In this document: positions 21,501 to 32,530 of the stretch, one piece after another
Position numbering within the stretch: position 1 is the stretch's first letter
How the letters are laid out: each line of letters starts with the position of its first letter
Assembly: GCA_963662175.1 (NCBI GenBank)
Contig: OY759214.1
Location: 97,054,115 to 97,118,114, forward strand
Source of the DNA: Aradus depressus
Taxonomy: Eukaryota > Arthropoda > Insecta > Hemiptera > Aradidae
Reading direction: 5' to 3'
Length of the DNA: 64,000 nucleotides
Made by a program: the position numbers and the translations under genes
Notes under the pieces: model-generated
The model's input: only the letters and a program-made list of their open reading frames with translations
Told to the model about the DNA's origin: nothing
Databases searched by the model: none

Positions 21501-22164
21501 GGGCAAGAAGTGCAGGGATCCCCTCACTCAATCCATTTTCCAGGTTACTCTTCATGAAAAAAGGAAATTCCTAAAATTCTTTGAAAAGGCAGTTTCTTCA
21601 AGTGACTTAACATTATCCAAATGCTGGAAAAATCGAGGATTGGTTTATCTTCAGGTCTTCATCCAAAATGACTTGTTGACTGATAGCAACGTAGAAGAAA
21701 ATGTGCTACGCTCAAATACTACATTCATTCATAATGGCGCGACAAGCCACTAGTGAGTCAAGGCCTCCTCCAATAGTGTCCGCCCGTTATCCTTGTTTTG
21801 TGCAGCTGCTCTCCAGTGTCGGACTCAAAGCAGGCTCTGACATTGTCTTCCTCGGGATCTCGTGTTCGCCCATCCTGACCAGATGTCCGGCCTACCTGAG
21901 TCTTCCCAGCCTGATGACCTTTACAACGTCTGATTCCTGAGGGAGAGAATAGACTTCTTGGTTCGTGCGTCGTCTCCAGTCTTCTCCATCGCGTATTGGG
22001 CCATATATTCAGCGGAGGATCTTTCTTGCGAAGACCAGAAGACCAAGCCTCGGACCCTTATGTTAGGATGAGGCGGATCAACGTTTTGTAAAGCGGTTAT
22101 AGCATAACTATATTATAGTTGGGGTTGGTTGATTTGTCGCCTCCTACATTACATTATAGCATAA
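21501..22164. other. Unrecognised stretch
   Basis: GC content is higher than the rest (21740-22050). No convincing domain in the open frames at 21493-21753 and 21701-21940. Possibly a decayed retroelement body. Confidence 0.35.
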
Positions 22165-22425
22165 CTATAATATAATCAAATACTACAATGAAGCAATAAT
22201 GAGAAGCTTATCAATGAAAAAAAAGATAAAGGATGCCATTATAAAGTCGGAGAGGACCTGTAGATTCTGGAGGGTAGCTCTGCACAGTTCCACAGACATC
22301 CACAAGGATCGTTATCCATTCTCGTTAATGTGGTGGCCACTGGCCAACAGCCCAAAGGACCTTGTCTAAGGACCTATTTGTAACGACCAGGATTCTAGGT
22401 GGGCAAGGATCCCCACATTAGCCAT
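22165..22425 (+). repeat. RepG longer copy
   Basis: Starts ACAATGAAGCAATAATGAGA and AAGATAAAGGATGCCATTA, then AGGACCTGTAG, GGATCGTTATCCATTCTCGT and CTATTTGTAACGACCAGG. It is collinear with 23615-23850. Confidence 0.7.
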
Positions 22426-22619
22426 TCTATGTTGGACAGGAAAATAAATGGTTGTTCTCGCAAGTTGTTGGTGGGATTTTATATAACAAAGAATTTTTCC
22501 ATGTGACTATCTACCATAACGCTTAAGCCTCAGGTCCCCAAAGCCAGTGGGGCCCCACATCCTCATTTTACATAGACGTCTCTTTATTTACGGTACTAAG
22601 TGTTAAGTGTAACTCTCTA

Positions 22620-22715
22620 CAAGTATTTTTACTTCTCTTGCTAAACGAAGTATAGGGGTAGTTTTGTAATCGGCCAAAAATTCGATGCAGAGTTTTAAAC
22701 GGAATTTAATATTTT
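22620..22715 (-). repeat. RepA reverse outer end
   Basis: CTCTTGCTAAACGAAGTATA, GGGGTAGTTTTGTAATCGG and TTTTAAACGGAATTTAATA; only the outer end is present. Confidence 0.65.
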
Positions 22716-22719
22716 CATT

Positions 22720-22945
22720 AACATTATCACCTTATTAAAATGAACTTTGGCCCCGAAATAAAGTGGTCTCAATCTTCATCTGATTTCGGCCAAAATCTAA
22801 TCAGATCTAAGATAGGACATGTGACTCCTCCATTCCAGATTTCACGTCCGCTAGAGCGCTAAACAACTTTTTATCAAACACACACACATGCACGGAGAGA
22901 CATCATCGCGAAAATTGTCAAAACGTCATTCCCCGTGCTTATCAC
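22720..22945 (+). repeat. RepE partial copy
   Basis: Shares TTTCGGCCAAAATCTAATC, GAGACATCATCGCGAAAATT and a CACACACACA run with other RepE copies. Joined to the RepA end on its left. Confidence 0.55.
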
Positions 22946-22969
22946 CCACTATTTAAAGTCATTCGCAAA

Positions 22970-23493
22970 TTACCGGCAATGTTCTTCCCCAGAACGAATT
23001 AATCAATTAACTTTTCGCTCCTCCTTCAAAACCAGTCGACGCGTTTGCGCTAATAATAAATAATTCACTTACATAGGGGTTCCGATTGTCGATAATTCAT
23101 TACGGTAGTTATTAGAGTTTTTGAATTGAACCCACTTTCCTTTTGCCGATTCTGCTGAAAATTAATAAGTGTCGTCCTTATTTTGTGTCTATATATATAA
23201 TGCAACGGCAATTATTCGGGTTTCTTAGTTAAGTCTCTTCCTTAATCCTCCTTCCCTTTTGCCGATTTGGCTAACAATCGATAGGTGTTTTCCTTATGGG
23301 GTTCAGGTCACGCATGTAAAATTTTGTATCGATACATTCATTTTATCGGTAGTTATCGATCACAGACACGCACACAAACAGACAGACTTTTTTTTCATAT
23401 TTGGAATCTGGAAAACATGCAATCCGTTGAAAACTCCGCATCGAATTTTTGATTACACAATTTCCCCTATACTTCGTATAGCTAGGGAAGTAA
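22970..23493 (+). repeat. RepA, near-complete forward copy
   Basis: One of the most complete copies: TTACCGGCAATGTTCTTCCC C, AATCAATTAACTTTTCGCTC, three internal monomers, GGTAGTTATCGATCACAGAC, AAACTCCGCATCGAATTTTT, and the end CCCCTATACTTCGTATAGCT AGGGAAGTA at about 23463-23493. Length about 520 bp. Confidence 0.8.
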
Positions 23494-23614
23494 AAAAAAA
23501 AAACTGGAATCGGGTTTTGCTCAATTCCAAATCTCGTATTGACTGATAGTAAACATGGAAAAAAAGAAGTAAACATCGTTATTGAGTTACAGATTTAAGC
23601 TGATATTGCCAAAA

Positions 23615-23855
23615 ACTCATAGTAACAATGAAGTTATAATGAGAAGACAGTCCATGAAAAGAGGATAAAGGATCGGCCATTACAGAGAGTAAGTTGAGGG
23701 GTACAATAGAAAGGACCTGTAGCTTTGTACAGCTCGACAGTTATCTGGAAGGATCGTTATCCATTCTCGTTAGTGTGTTGGCCAGACTGGCAAACAGTCG
23801 GACTGACCTTGTCTAAGGACCTATTTGTAAGGATCAGGATTGGTCCTCATTAGGG
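23615..23855 (+). repeat. RepG longer copy
   Basis: Begins ACAATGAAGTTATAATGAGA and proceeds to GGATCGTTATCCATTCTCGT and CTATTTGTAAGGATCAGG, collinear with 22165-22425. Confidence 0.7.
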
Positions 23856-24049
23856 GTAGCCACACTGTCCAACCAAACCCCTCATTGGAGGAGAGAGGGC
23901 TCCAAACTAACCAATAGCCGGCAGCCATACACCGTCACTCAGCCCCCGCCTTCTACTCCCAAATAATAAGATCATTAATAACAAACTCAGCTGATTTCAG
24001 TTCTGTACCCCAAGTATGGAATCATGACTTTACTTCTGAACGAATTTGA

Positions 24050-24330
24050 ACGATGAAACTTACACAAACTTTTGGACACGTCGGTTAGATCCTGACTGTT
24101 AGAAACTGACGTCGTGCGAAGGAGTCGAGACTGCAGAGCACGTGGTCCTTGAATGTTCGCTGTACGATGGGCCTAGGCTGGAGTTGATACGCGGGACAGG
24201 ATCGAACCTGGGACTCGACTTACGGCAGCTGGTGACGGAAACCAGCTATCCAGTCTTTAGCCGATTTGTCTCCCCCCTTTTACCCCGAGCTCTCTCAGCG
24301 CCCCAAAGAAAGGTGGGCTGGGAGTGACCG
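24050..24330 (+). pseudogene. Non-LTR retrotransposon C-terminal zinc-knuckle remnant
   Basis: Translates around 24105-24310 to CEGVETAEHVVLECSLYDGP then RLELIRG and a hydrophobic tail. The pattern CxxGxETxxHxxxxC is the C-terminal HC-type motif after the RNase H or RT region of R1/Jockey-group ORF2. No RT is left in front. It could be the 3' end of a different LINE from that at 24.7 kb. Confidence 0.65.
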
Positions 24331-24447
24331 CCGATTGTAGCAGATGGTCGGCGGCGGTCGGTTCTTTCATGAATAATAAACTCGTTAGGCCCTCTTTTCC
24401 CCGACGATTTGGCGAACGGGTGTCGTGGCCTCCACCGAAAATTGGCA

Positions 24448-24449
24448 AC

Positions 24450-24480
<31 letters not shown>

Positions 24481-24483
24481 AAA
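24448..24483. repeat. Adjacent poly-C and poly-A runs
   Basis: About 20 C followed directly by about 14 A, one after the other. It lies between two retroelement remnants. Confidence 0.85.
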
Positions 24484-24559
24484 CTACGTCTTTCTCCGCG
24501 CTTGATCGAAGATCATGGATGCAACGAAAACATGTTACACTTTAAACGCTTTTATCTTC

Positions 24560-24632
24560 GAAACTAAATACCTGACAACGTATAGGATCGGGACATTAAC
24601 GTCCCATTGCGTAAAGTCCCATCCGAAAGGTT
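24560..24632 (-). mobile_element. SINE1 fragment
   Basis: AAATACCTGACAACGTATAG and CGTCCCATTGCGTAAAGTCC CATCCGAAAGG match the inverted SINE1 middle. Head and tail are absent. Confidence 0.6.
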
Positions 24633-24740
24633 TGTGTGTACTATAATTTAATTCTACGTTGAAAAGCATTTTTTTTTTTTTTCGTGTTTTGTTTTTTATT
24701 AATTTAAATATTCATTTCTGGCAACCTTAAAGATAGTATT

Positions 24741-25004
24741 ATGCATTTTTTTCATTCTCCAAATGAAAATATTTCATTTTCAGCCACGATGCCAGCCGCC
24801 CCTACTGCTGGGGTCCGGCCGGAGAGGAGCTACAGAGATGCGGCCTCCTCGGAGACGGTCCCCCCTCCCATGCCTGCTTCAGGTAGTATCGACATCGCCA
24901 ACACGCTCACCTCATTTCTCACTGATTTCAAATCTGTCATCACACCCCTCATCACCCTCCTCACAACACTTGTTTCAGAGCTCATTCCAAAACTATCAAA
25001 ATGA
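24741..25004 (+). pseudogene. ORF1 (gag-like) C-terminal fragment
   Basis: The open frame ends SELIPKLSK with its stop at 25002-25004, overlapping the ORF2 start as ATGA. A likely internal start is at 24789 (MPAAPTAGVRPERSYRD). It is proline- and threonine-rich with an amphipathic end. Zinc knuckles and RRM-type parts typical of Jockey ORF1 are missing, consistent with 5' truncation. Its role would have been RNA binding. Confidence 0.65.
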
Positions 25005-27696
25005 TTCACACAACACACACAAACAACAAGCTAACACTCCTACTATGGAATGCCAATGGGCTGATCTCCCATAAAAACGAACTGGAAATACTTCTAAATG
25101 ACAAACGAACTGACATAGCACTAATTACTGAGACACACTTAACTTCCAAACTACACTTTCACATCACGGACTACGTAACATACAGAACAGACCATCCTGA
25201 CGGAACAGCACATGGCGGCAGTCTCATCCTCATACATAACAGCATCCAGCACACCGTCATACCACAAACACCTACCATGTCACTTCAATACACAGCCGTC
25301 TCTATTAATTGCAACTCCAACCCATTAACCATCTGTTCAGCTTACAGCCCACCCAACAAGGCACTGACACAACACGACATGACCACATTCCTCCATGGCC
25401 TGGGTCCACGATTCATAGCTGGTGGCGATCTGAACGCCAAACATGTGCATTTTGGGTGTCACACGACCAACACTAGAGGACGGCGACTACTTGGACTACT
25501 AAATTCTTCCAGTTACGACATCATAGCCCCAAGACAACCCACTTATTGGCCCACATCCATCGCTAAATCCCCTGACTTACTCGACTATTTTATTACATCC
25601 CATATAAACGCATCTCATACTTACGTGACTGCCTTAGACGACTTATCATCAGACCACTCCCCAGTTTTACTTGAACTAGCCTCCAAACCCCTGGCCCGGC
25701 CTCAGAGGCCATCATTAATAACAGGACCAATAAACTGGGACTGTTTCAGAGAAGAACTGGACGACAAAATAAACTTAAACAATACCATACGGACACAAGA
25801 CGAACTTGACGACGCAGCAGGTAACTTCACATTGTGGATTCAAGAAGCTGTGACAAAATCGTGCCGACCACCCAGACCAAGACGCTCACACAACAACATA
25901 TCCCTCCCACCACACATCCTGCAGATGATAAGAGAGAAAAGAGCGGCCAGGTCTCGATGGCAAAGATCGAGGTACCCTTCCGACAGACAGACATACAATC
26001 AACTCCGGCGAACCCTCTCTACAGAACTTTCCAAACTGAAACAAGACAGACATGAGACATATATCTCGACTCTGGCGGCTCGAGATAACTCACTTTGGAC
26101 AGCGACGAAACGGCTTCTTGGCAATGCACGGGTATCACACCCCCTTCGGCGGAATGATGGGGCCTGGACTAGGTCAGACCAGGAGAAGGCAGACCTCTAC
26201 GCTGATTATCTTTCCAAAGTATTCACTCCCCACGAGGACATAGGAGACGACCAACATACAGACCAAGTACTGACAGCACTTACTACCCCCCTCCAACTAA
26301 CTCTCCCCCCAAAGGCATTCAGTCCTAATGAAGTTGAACTGACAATTAAAAAACTCCCCTTACGGAAATCTCCAGGTCATGATCTGATAACCGCTGAGAT
26401 ACTACGACAGCTACCGAGAAAAGGACTAATTTACTTGACGAATTTATACAACACAGTACTACGACTATGTTACTATCCCCTTGTCTGGAAGATATCAGTA
26501 GTCAGGATGATTCTTAAGCCAGGGAAAACCCCAGACCAGGCCTCGTCATACCGTCCTATAAGCCTGCTTCCTGTGATATCCAAACCACTAGAGAGACTTC
26601 TACTGGACAGACTAACCTACATCACTGCACAAGACAACCTTCTCCCAGACCATCAATTTGGCTTTCGACAATACACCAGTGCCATCGTTTGGTCGATTAC
26701 ATAGCCACCAGCTTTGAAAGAAAAGAGTTTTGCACAGGCGTATTTCTGGACATTGAAAAAGCGTTTGATCGTGTCTGGCACCCAGGCCTGCTCTACACAC
26801 TTAAATCTCACCTTCCTCACACATATTATTTAATACTTAAGTCATTCCTAGAAAACAGAAACTTTAGGGTATCTGAGGGATCTTCCTCATCACATTTTTT
26901 AGAGGTCAAAGCTGGAGTCCCCCAAGGAAGTTCCCTCAGTCCCCTACTCTTCTCAATCTACACAGCACACATTCCACAACACGACAACACACTACTCGCT
27001 ACATACGCAGACGACACAGCCATTCTCTCAACACACTCAGACCCAACACAAGCAAGCTCACACTTACAGGAACATTTACACCAGCTAACAGATTGGGCCA
27101 ACAAATGGAGACTAAAAATTAATAGAGACAAATCTCTGCAAACCACATTTACTCTCAGACACAACACTTGTCCACCAGTATACATTAACAACCAGCCCAT
27201 TCCTGCATCAGACACTGTCCGATATCTAGGACTTCATTTAGACAGACGTTTAACTTGGACAACTCATATCAGACTGAAACGCACAGACCTCAAAAGACGA
27301 TTTGGACGACTGAAATCAATCATCGGACGACGATCGACATTATCGCTTGAAAACAAACTTCACATTTACAACACTATACTAAAACCCATCTGGACTTACG
27401 GAATCGAGATATGGGGATCAGCCTAAAAATCAAACATACAACGCCTTCAGTCATTACAATCCATCATACTACGCCACATTGCCAATGCCCCATTTTACGT
27501 TTCCAACCTCACATTACATAATGACCTCAACACCCCATTTATACCTTCTGTTATCAAGACACGATATCAAAATTTTCACGACAAACTCCATCATCACACC
27601 AATCCACTTATTCTCCAATTATCCACGAACACTCTCCCCACAAACCCACCAAGACGTCTAAAGCGGGCATGGCAGAGGGACCTGCTCCAGGACTAG
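25001..27696 (+). pseudogene. ORF2: endonuclease-reverse transcriptase, broken
   Basis: The first frame, 25001-26704, holds the AP-type endonuclease: LLLWNANGL, ITETHL, GGDLNAKH, SSDHSPVLLEL. It continues to the RT start, with KSPGHDLITAEIL and SYRPISLLPVISKPLERLL. The second frame, from about 26670, holds the catalytic motifs FLDIEKAFDRVW, GVPQGSSLSPLLF and YADDTAI, then RYLGLHLDRRLTWTTHI. A frame change near 26665-26690 and an in-frame TAA at 27424 interrupt it. After the stop the same frame runs to RRLKRAWQRDLLQD and TAG at 27694. All catalytic residues appear present. It would have nicked DNA and copied its own mRNA at the nick (target-primed reverse transcription). Confidence 0.95.
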
Positions 27697-28059
27697 CCTG
27701 GACTCCTCTTCGGTCACGTACCTCAGCAGTACAGCGACACACTTGCCACAGCACATCATCACGATCACTAGTGACAAATGTTGTCGTTGTGAATATGTAA
27801 ATAAATAAAATTTTATTCATTATAATGCATCAGTTCACTTGGTGCCAACGATACGCAAGAACACTCTCACAGTTTCAACTTCTCACTTCCGCTCCATTCA
27901 TTAAAACTTCCCCCTCCCATCCCCCCCTGCCTTTTCTTCTTGTGAGGGCTTTATCAGAACTTTATCGAACAAAACTTTACAATCAAGACAACTTTCAAGT
28001 TGTCTGAAGAATTTTTGTCGCAACACTGTTAAGCTTATCCAGTTGACCCCGATTTTTTG

Positions 28060-28600
28060 TAAGGATACGAAGTATACGGGCAGTTATGTAATCGGTCGGA
28101 AATTCGATGTTGTGTTTTCACCCAAATGTTATGTCTATGTTATGAAAAAAACAAAAAACAATGGTATCTATGTGCTTGTAGACCACCATAACTCCCGATA
28201 GAATAAATGAGACGACATGAAAATTTATATGTGTATTCAGAACCCCATAAATACAATAACTATTGATTTTCAGCAAAATATGCCAAAGGGATGTCGGAGA
28301 TTAGAGGATGGCTTAAATCTCTAATAACTACCGTTGTAATGAATTTATTGACACGGAATTTCATATGTGAATTCAAAACCCTCTAAGGGCGAAATGAATT
28401 GATTTTCAGCCAAATTAGTGGTAGGAAAGGGAGGATTCTCCCTTGAGGCTTCACACAATTCATACTTCATACTTCAGGAGTCCCTATGTAAGTCAAATAT
28501 TTAGTTTTAGCCAAACGATCAACTGGCTTTGAAGAGAGAGCGAATTCTTAATGTAATTCGTAGTTGGAAAGTGCAATGCTGATGATACACTGACGATTTT
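28060..28600 (-). repeat. RepA, near-complete reverse copy
   Basis: Begins GGATACGAAGTATACGGGCA GTTATGTAATCGG, runs through three monomers, then GAAGAGAGAGCGAATTCTTA, and ends GTGCAATGCTGATGATACAC TGACGA. Same length class as 22970-23493 but inverted. Confidence 0.75.
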
Positions 28601-28829
28601 TAATTTGATAATATCGGGTTTTATCAACTTCTTTTTTCTCAAGTAGTATCTCGCGTGCCAGGTTTCCGATTACGTGTGGTCTTCACTCAAAAAAATATTA
28701 AAAATTCTATTCCGTGTTATGTAACTTTTTTTCTTTTTAATATAATAAAATGCTTGTTAATATTTTGCAACAGTTTCCACGCTCTCATAACAACAAATAT
28801 ATATTAATTACTTTATTTTATTCAATTTG

Positions 28830-30047
28830 TGAATCACCGGCAATGTACTTCCCCATAACGAACTAATCAATGAAGATTTCACTCTCCCATCGACCGTTTG
28901 GAATAAAAAATTTATAGTTGATCCTCGTAGGCACTTCTGAATCCTCATACTATATTTTGTGTCGATAAATTAATTACATCGGTATTTATTAAGGTTTTTG
29001 AGTCGAGCTGGGGTTTATGTGTTAAGCCCCTTCCATGTGAACCCCTTCACTTTGGTCGATTTGGCTGAAAATCAGTACCTAGTCAGTATAGTCGTCTTCG
29101 TTGTGTTCTGAACATAGATATAATATTTCGTGTCGATATATTCTTTCTATCGGAAGTTACTCACAACATTTTACTTCTCCATCTATAATAAGTATGGGGG
29201 AAGTTATGTAAATAGTCAAAAATTCGCATAATTTTTAATAAAATTTCATGTTTTCGAACCTCCAGATTCCAAATAGAAAAAAAAATGTCTATCTCTATGT
29301 ATGTGTCTGTGAACACGTTAAGTCCCAATAGAATGAATGTATCGACACGACATTTTATATTTGTATCCAAAACACTCTTAATAAAACTCACACACCTACT
29401 GATTTGCAGACAATTCTCCTATGGGAAGAGGGAATTAGGACAAGACTTAACCAAAAACTATAATAACTGCCGTTATAATGAATGTATTGGTGCGAAATGT
29501 CATACGTAAATTCAATGCCTTATACCGTCGACACCTATTAATTTTCAGCTGAATCAGTCGTAGGGGAAGGGGGATCAGAGAGGGGCTCAACTCAAAAATC
29601 CCAATAACTGTAAATGTAATAAATGTATCCACATGGAATTCTATATTTAGATTAAAAACCCCTATAAAGATGACATCTACAAATTTTCCGCAAAATCGGT
29701 CGAGGGCAAGGGGGAGACCAAAGAAGAAGGGCTCAACTCAAATACTTTAATACCTGCGTACGTAATGAATGTACACAAAATTTAGTATGAGGTTTCAGAA
29801 GCCACTATGTAAATCAAATATTGAGCTATAGTCCATAGAGTCGATAGGATTTGGAGGAAGAGCGAAAACTTAATACGATAAAATTGATTAATTCTTGCTG
29901 GGGAAGTACATAGCCGGCGATGCTCCGACTACTTTCATTTCTTCATTCTTGTGTTCGGAAAACATGAGTTTCTGGTTTAAAACATCGAATTTCTAACCAA
30001 TTACATAACTTCCCCTATACTTTCTACAGCTAGGGAAGTAAAATCAC
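28830..30047. repeat. RepA composite (forward, reverse, forward end)
   Basis: Forward from GTGAATCACCGGCAATGTAC to about 29165; then reverse from ACTTCTCCATCTATAATAAG (29170) to GTACATAGCCGGCGATGCTC (about 29930). It closes with a forward outer end (CGGAAAACATGAG ... CCCCTATACTTTCTACAGCT) to 30047. A reverse terminus followed directly by a forward outer end recurs at 34955 and 39280-39975, so this joint is part of the family's structure. Confidence 0.7.
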
Positions 30048-30067
30048 TGTGTGCTTGCAGTGTCCTA

Positions 30068-30180
30068 TAAGTCCATGATTAGATAGATCATACCGTCCAT
30101 GATTAGGTAGAACATACCGTCCATGATTAGATAGAACATACCATCCATGATTAGATAGAACATACCGTCCATAATAGTTA
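30068..30180. repeat. 24-bp minisatellite, about 4.5 copies
   Basis: Unit ACCGTCCATGATTAGATAGA ACAT with single-base changes. The minus-strand frame reads repeated YVLSNHG. It lies just after a RepA end. Confidence 0.9.
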
Positions 30181-30282
30181 ATGAACTTCCAATTGGAATT
30201 CCGCTGTCCAATAGGATTTGAACTCACAGAATATTATCTTAGGTGCTTCTTCTTAGCTGTGATAGGAGTTTAAGTTTGAAGT

Positions 30283-30314
30283 TGGGGGAGGGGGGGGGGG
30301 GGGGGGAGGGGGGC
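30283..30314. repeat. G-rich run
   Basis: About 30 bases almost wholly G (GGGGGAGGGGGG...). The 30315-30663 stretch after it shows no recognisable feature up to the TRPC exon donor. Confidence 0.85.
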
Positions 30315-30663
30315 TTGAAGTACACGGGGGTAATTGAAATTCGCCAGAACTAGAGAGGGTCCGGAGGCCTTCCACAGAACTTTTTTGGAAATATATTGAA
30401 CTTTTGAGACAATTTTAGCGCCTCTCACAGTATCCTCCATATCTACCAGAAAGTCACGTGAATCCGTCCTTTGATCCTGTCTTCTACCTAACTCCCTCTG
30501 GAACTCTCTCCCTCTCCAGATTCTCTCACCCCAACCAGTTTTAGGTCACGATTCACCGTCTTGAATGTATTTCAAATGAAATTTCAGTTAGGGGCAGTTA
30601 TATGGGCCTCCAGTCTCAGTAGAAGACCCCAGAGTCCAATACTTAACCAAACAATAGGCTTAC

Positions 30664-30806
30664 CTAACATCATGAGGCATGGGCAGGGTGGCTCCTCGAT
30701 CGAGGAGGATCTTGATGATCTCGTAGTTGTCCCTATGAGCAGCCAGGATGAGAGGTGTGATGTCTGGAGTGAACGTGGCCGTGTCCGGAGGAAGTGCTTC
30801 CCAACT
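30664..30806 (-). CDS. Trpgamma: TRPC cation channel, ankyrin exon
   Basis: A 143-bp exon: 47 codons from [20 protein letters not shown] through [20 protein letters not shown] to LPMPHDV, plus AG of the next Arg codon. It encodes an ankyrin repeat ([22 protein letters not shown]) and the link to the CGCxxC region. The acceptor is TTATTTCAG|AGT and the donor TTAG|GTAAGC (phase 2). It joins in frame to KPGQPK upstream and CGCEEC downstream. Confidence 0.95.
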
Positions 30807-31059
30807 CTGAAATAATATTATCCCATTAAAATATTCGATATATTTAAATTGTAAACAAAACATCAAGAAATTCCATTTATTACTTGTCTTTGTTAATTAA
30901 GAACGGCGAATAAACAATGAACAAAGAATAAATACACTTGTGTAAGAACGAGTCAAGACGAATAACCTCCAGAAAATGAGGAATTTAAACGGATTGCGAA
31001 TGTAGTAAAGGAGTGCGAACAGGACAGATGAAGAAGACCGAAGGGTACAGTAACTGGAC

Positions 31060-31700
31060 ATAGTTCGAAAAAACATGGCAGATAACAAAATCGTTATCTT
31101 AGTGGACTTTTATGCAGCTATCAACGCCGGAGGCAACGAATCTCCAGATGTCCTGAAGTGTCGACAAGCGGTAGACCGGCTGGTCCATCGAGGCTCAACG
31201 GTTGTGCTGCAGTGGATCCCAGGACATCGCGGTGTCCGTGGGAATGAGGAGGCGAACCGGCTGACCAAGGAAGGTTCCCTCATGGAACAGGTTGAATACC
31301 CCCTGACTATGAACCCCGCGATTCCATGAAAGTTGAGAAAAGGAGTGGCGGGTGTTGGGGGAAGCAATGGGCCGGCTGCCACCGGACATACCTCGAGGAC
31401 ACTTTGTGGCCTGCTTTCCACGACTGACCGGACACAACTGCGTTCTCTGCGAGGGAGGGGAGCAATTGACGTGTGGCCTCCTCTCCAGGACGTCAGAACT
31501 GCTTATGGAGAAGACTGCACTATGACGAAAAAATCTGCAATGTACAGGGCTGATGCATGGTGGAACTCCCGAGAAGATGCATGGTGGAACTCCCGAAAAA
31601 AAGAAAAGAAAACATGGCAGAGTATCGGTCGAAGTGGAGAACCGGCATGCAAGAAAGACGGAAAACCTCTTAATGGCTCAAACTTCTTTGTAAAAAGTAC
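31060..31700 (+). pseudogene. Non-LTR retrotransposon RNase H remnant
   Basis: The frame 31075-31329 includes IVILVDFYAAINAGG and VVLQWIPGHRGVRGNEEANR LTKEG. These are the second half of an RNase H domain, with WIPGHxGxxGNExAxxLAK and the Asp of VDxxAA. A further frame (31333-31710) continues with sequence typical of the C-terminal tail (a HNCVLCEG-like stretch). A duplication of GATGCATGGTGGAACTCCCG is at 31550-31596. This is a different clade from the 24.7-kb element, which has no RNase H. Confidence 0.8.
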
Positions 31701-32129
31701 GATCCTTTGATCAATTTGGGAAGTTCCCTCTGATACAAGCCTTATTTAATGATCCGTATGATGCAGACGAAGAAGTTGCCCTCTCAATACACTATTATCC
31801 ACTTTTGGAAAGTGCCAACTTCATTGATGGAAGTCCCAACTTCTGAAGTTTCCTAAGTTTGGTTTTCGCCACTTGCTAGATCTTGGTGAACTGACAGGTA
31901 GATAAATCTCTTCAGGGAACTTCCCACTCTGCATGTGTTCTACTGCCTCTTGAACTGAACATGTAGGAAAATGGAAATTTCTCATGAAGTAGCCATAACT
32001 TTGTTTTGAAACACGTTCTATTCTATAGACTTGGGTCCAATGACGATTCCTTACCCTTCTAAGTTTCTTGTCTTGTAGTAATTTTATTTACATTTAAACG
32101 TTTTTTATTCTCAGTAATAGTTCTTGAAA
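31701..32129. other. Unrecognised stretch
   Basis: Has repeated GAAGTTCCC / GGAACTTCCC strings, giving weak inverted symmetry, but no family match or ORF of note. Confidence 0.4.
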
Positions 32130-32530
32130 GTAGACGGCAATGATTGATACAAGAAGATCTTCGAAGAAGGTTCTCAGGACATATGAGAGTGAAAGGAAAT
32201 AAACAAGCCGAAAAACTGGCTTATGCAGCAACGGAAAAGAATCTTATGAGCATTGCAGGAGGGAACCTCATTTTGACGGAAACAACCGGGTTGTCGACAG
32301 TCAAAAGAGTTGATCAGGGGACTGGATAACAAAAGAAGAACGACTCTTCTTGACCGAACCCGGACGACATTGAGAAAAGTGATCACTCGTTAAGAAAACC
32401 ACTTTAAAATGGGTCTTGTACGAGAAGGTTATTCACACCTCCGAGGGAGAATCTTTGATGAAGGCTTTCTCAACCCAAAAGAGTTGAGGAAGCAGAGCAT
32501 CGAAAGGATTGTGTGCTGAAGGAGATAGGA
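32130..32530 (+). pseudogene. Second RNase H-like retroelement remnant
   Basis: The frame 32144-32329 has FSGHMRVKGNKQAEKLAYAA, fitting GHxGVxGNExADxLA of RNase H. Only the last part of the domain remains, and it is diverged from the 31075 copy. Downstream the other frames are rich in stops. Confidence 0.55.

Larger units (their letters stand above)
24700..27822 (+). mobile_element. Jockey-clade non-LTR retrotransposon, 5'-truncated
   Basis: About 3.1 kb with the C-terminal part of ORF1, an almost full ORF2 (endonuclease plus reverse transcriptase), a short 3' UTR, and a 3' end GTAAATAAATAAAATTTTATT. The coding sequence is C-rich on this strand, unlike the intron. The left border is uncertain. 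One frameshift and one stop make it inactive, but the reading frames are otherwise well kept, so insertion was recent compared with the other remnants. Confidence 0.93.

Noticed and set aside
25001..27696. Host gene or active retrotransposon
   Set aside because: Endonuclease and RT motifs show a LINE, and a frameshift plus an in-frame stop make this copy inactive.
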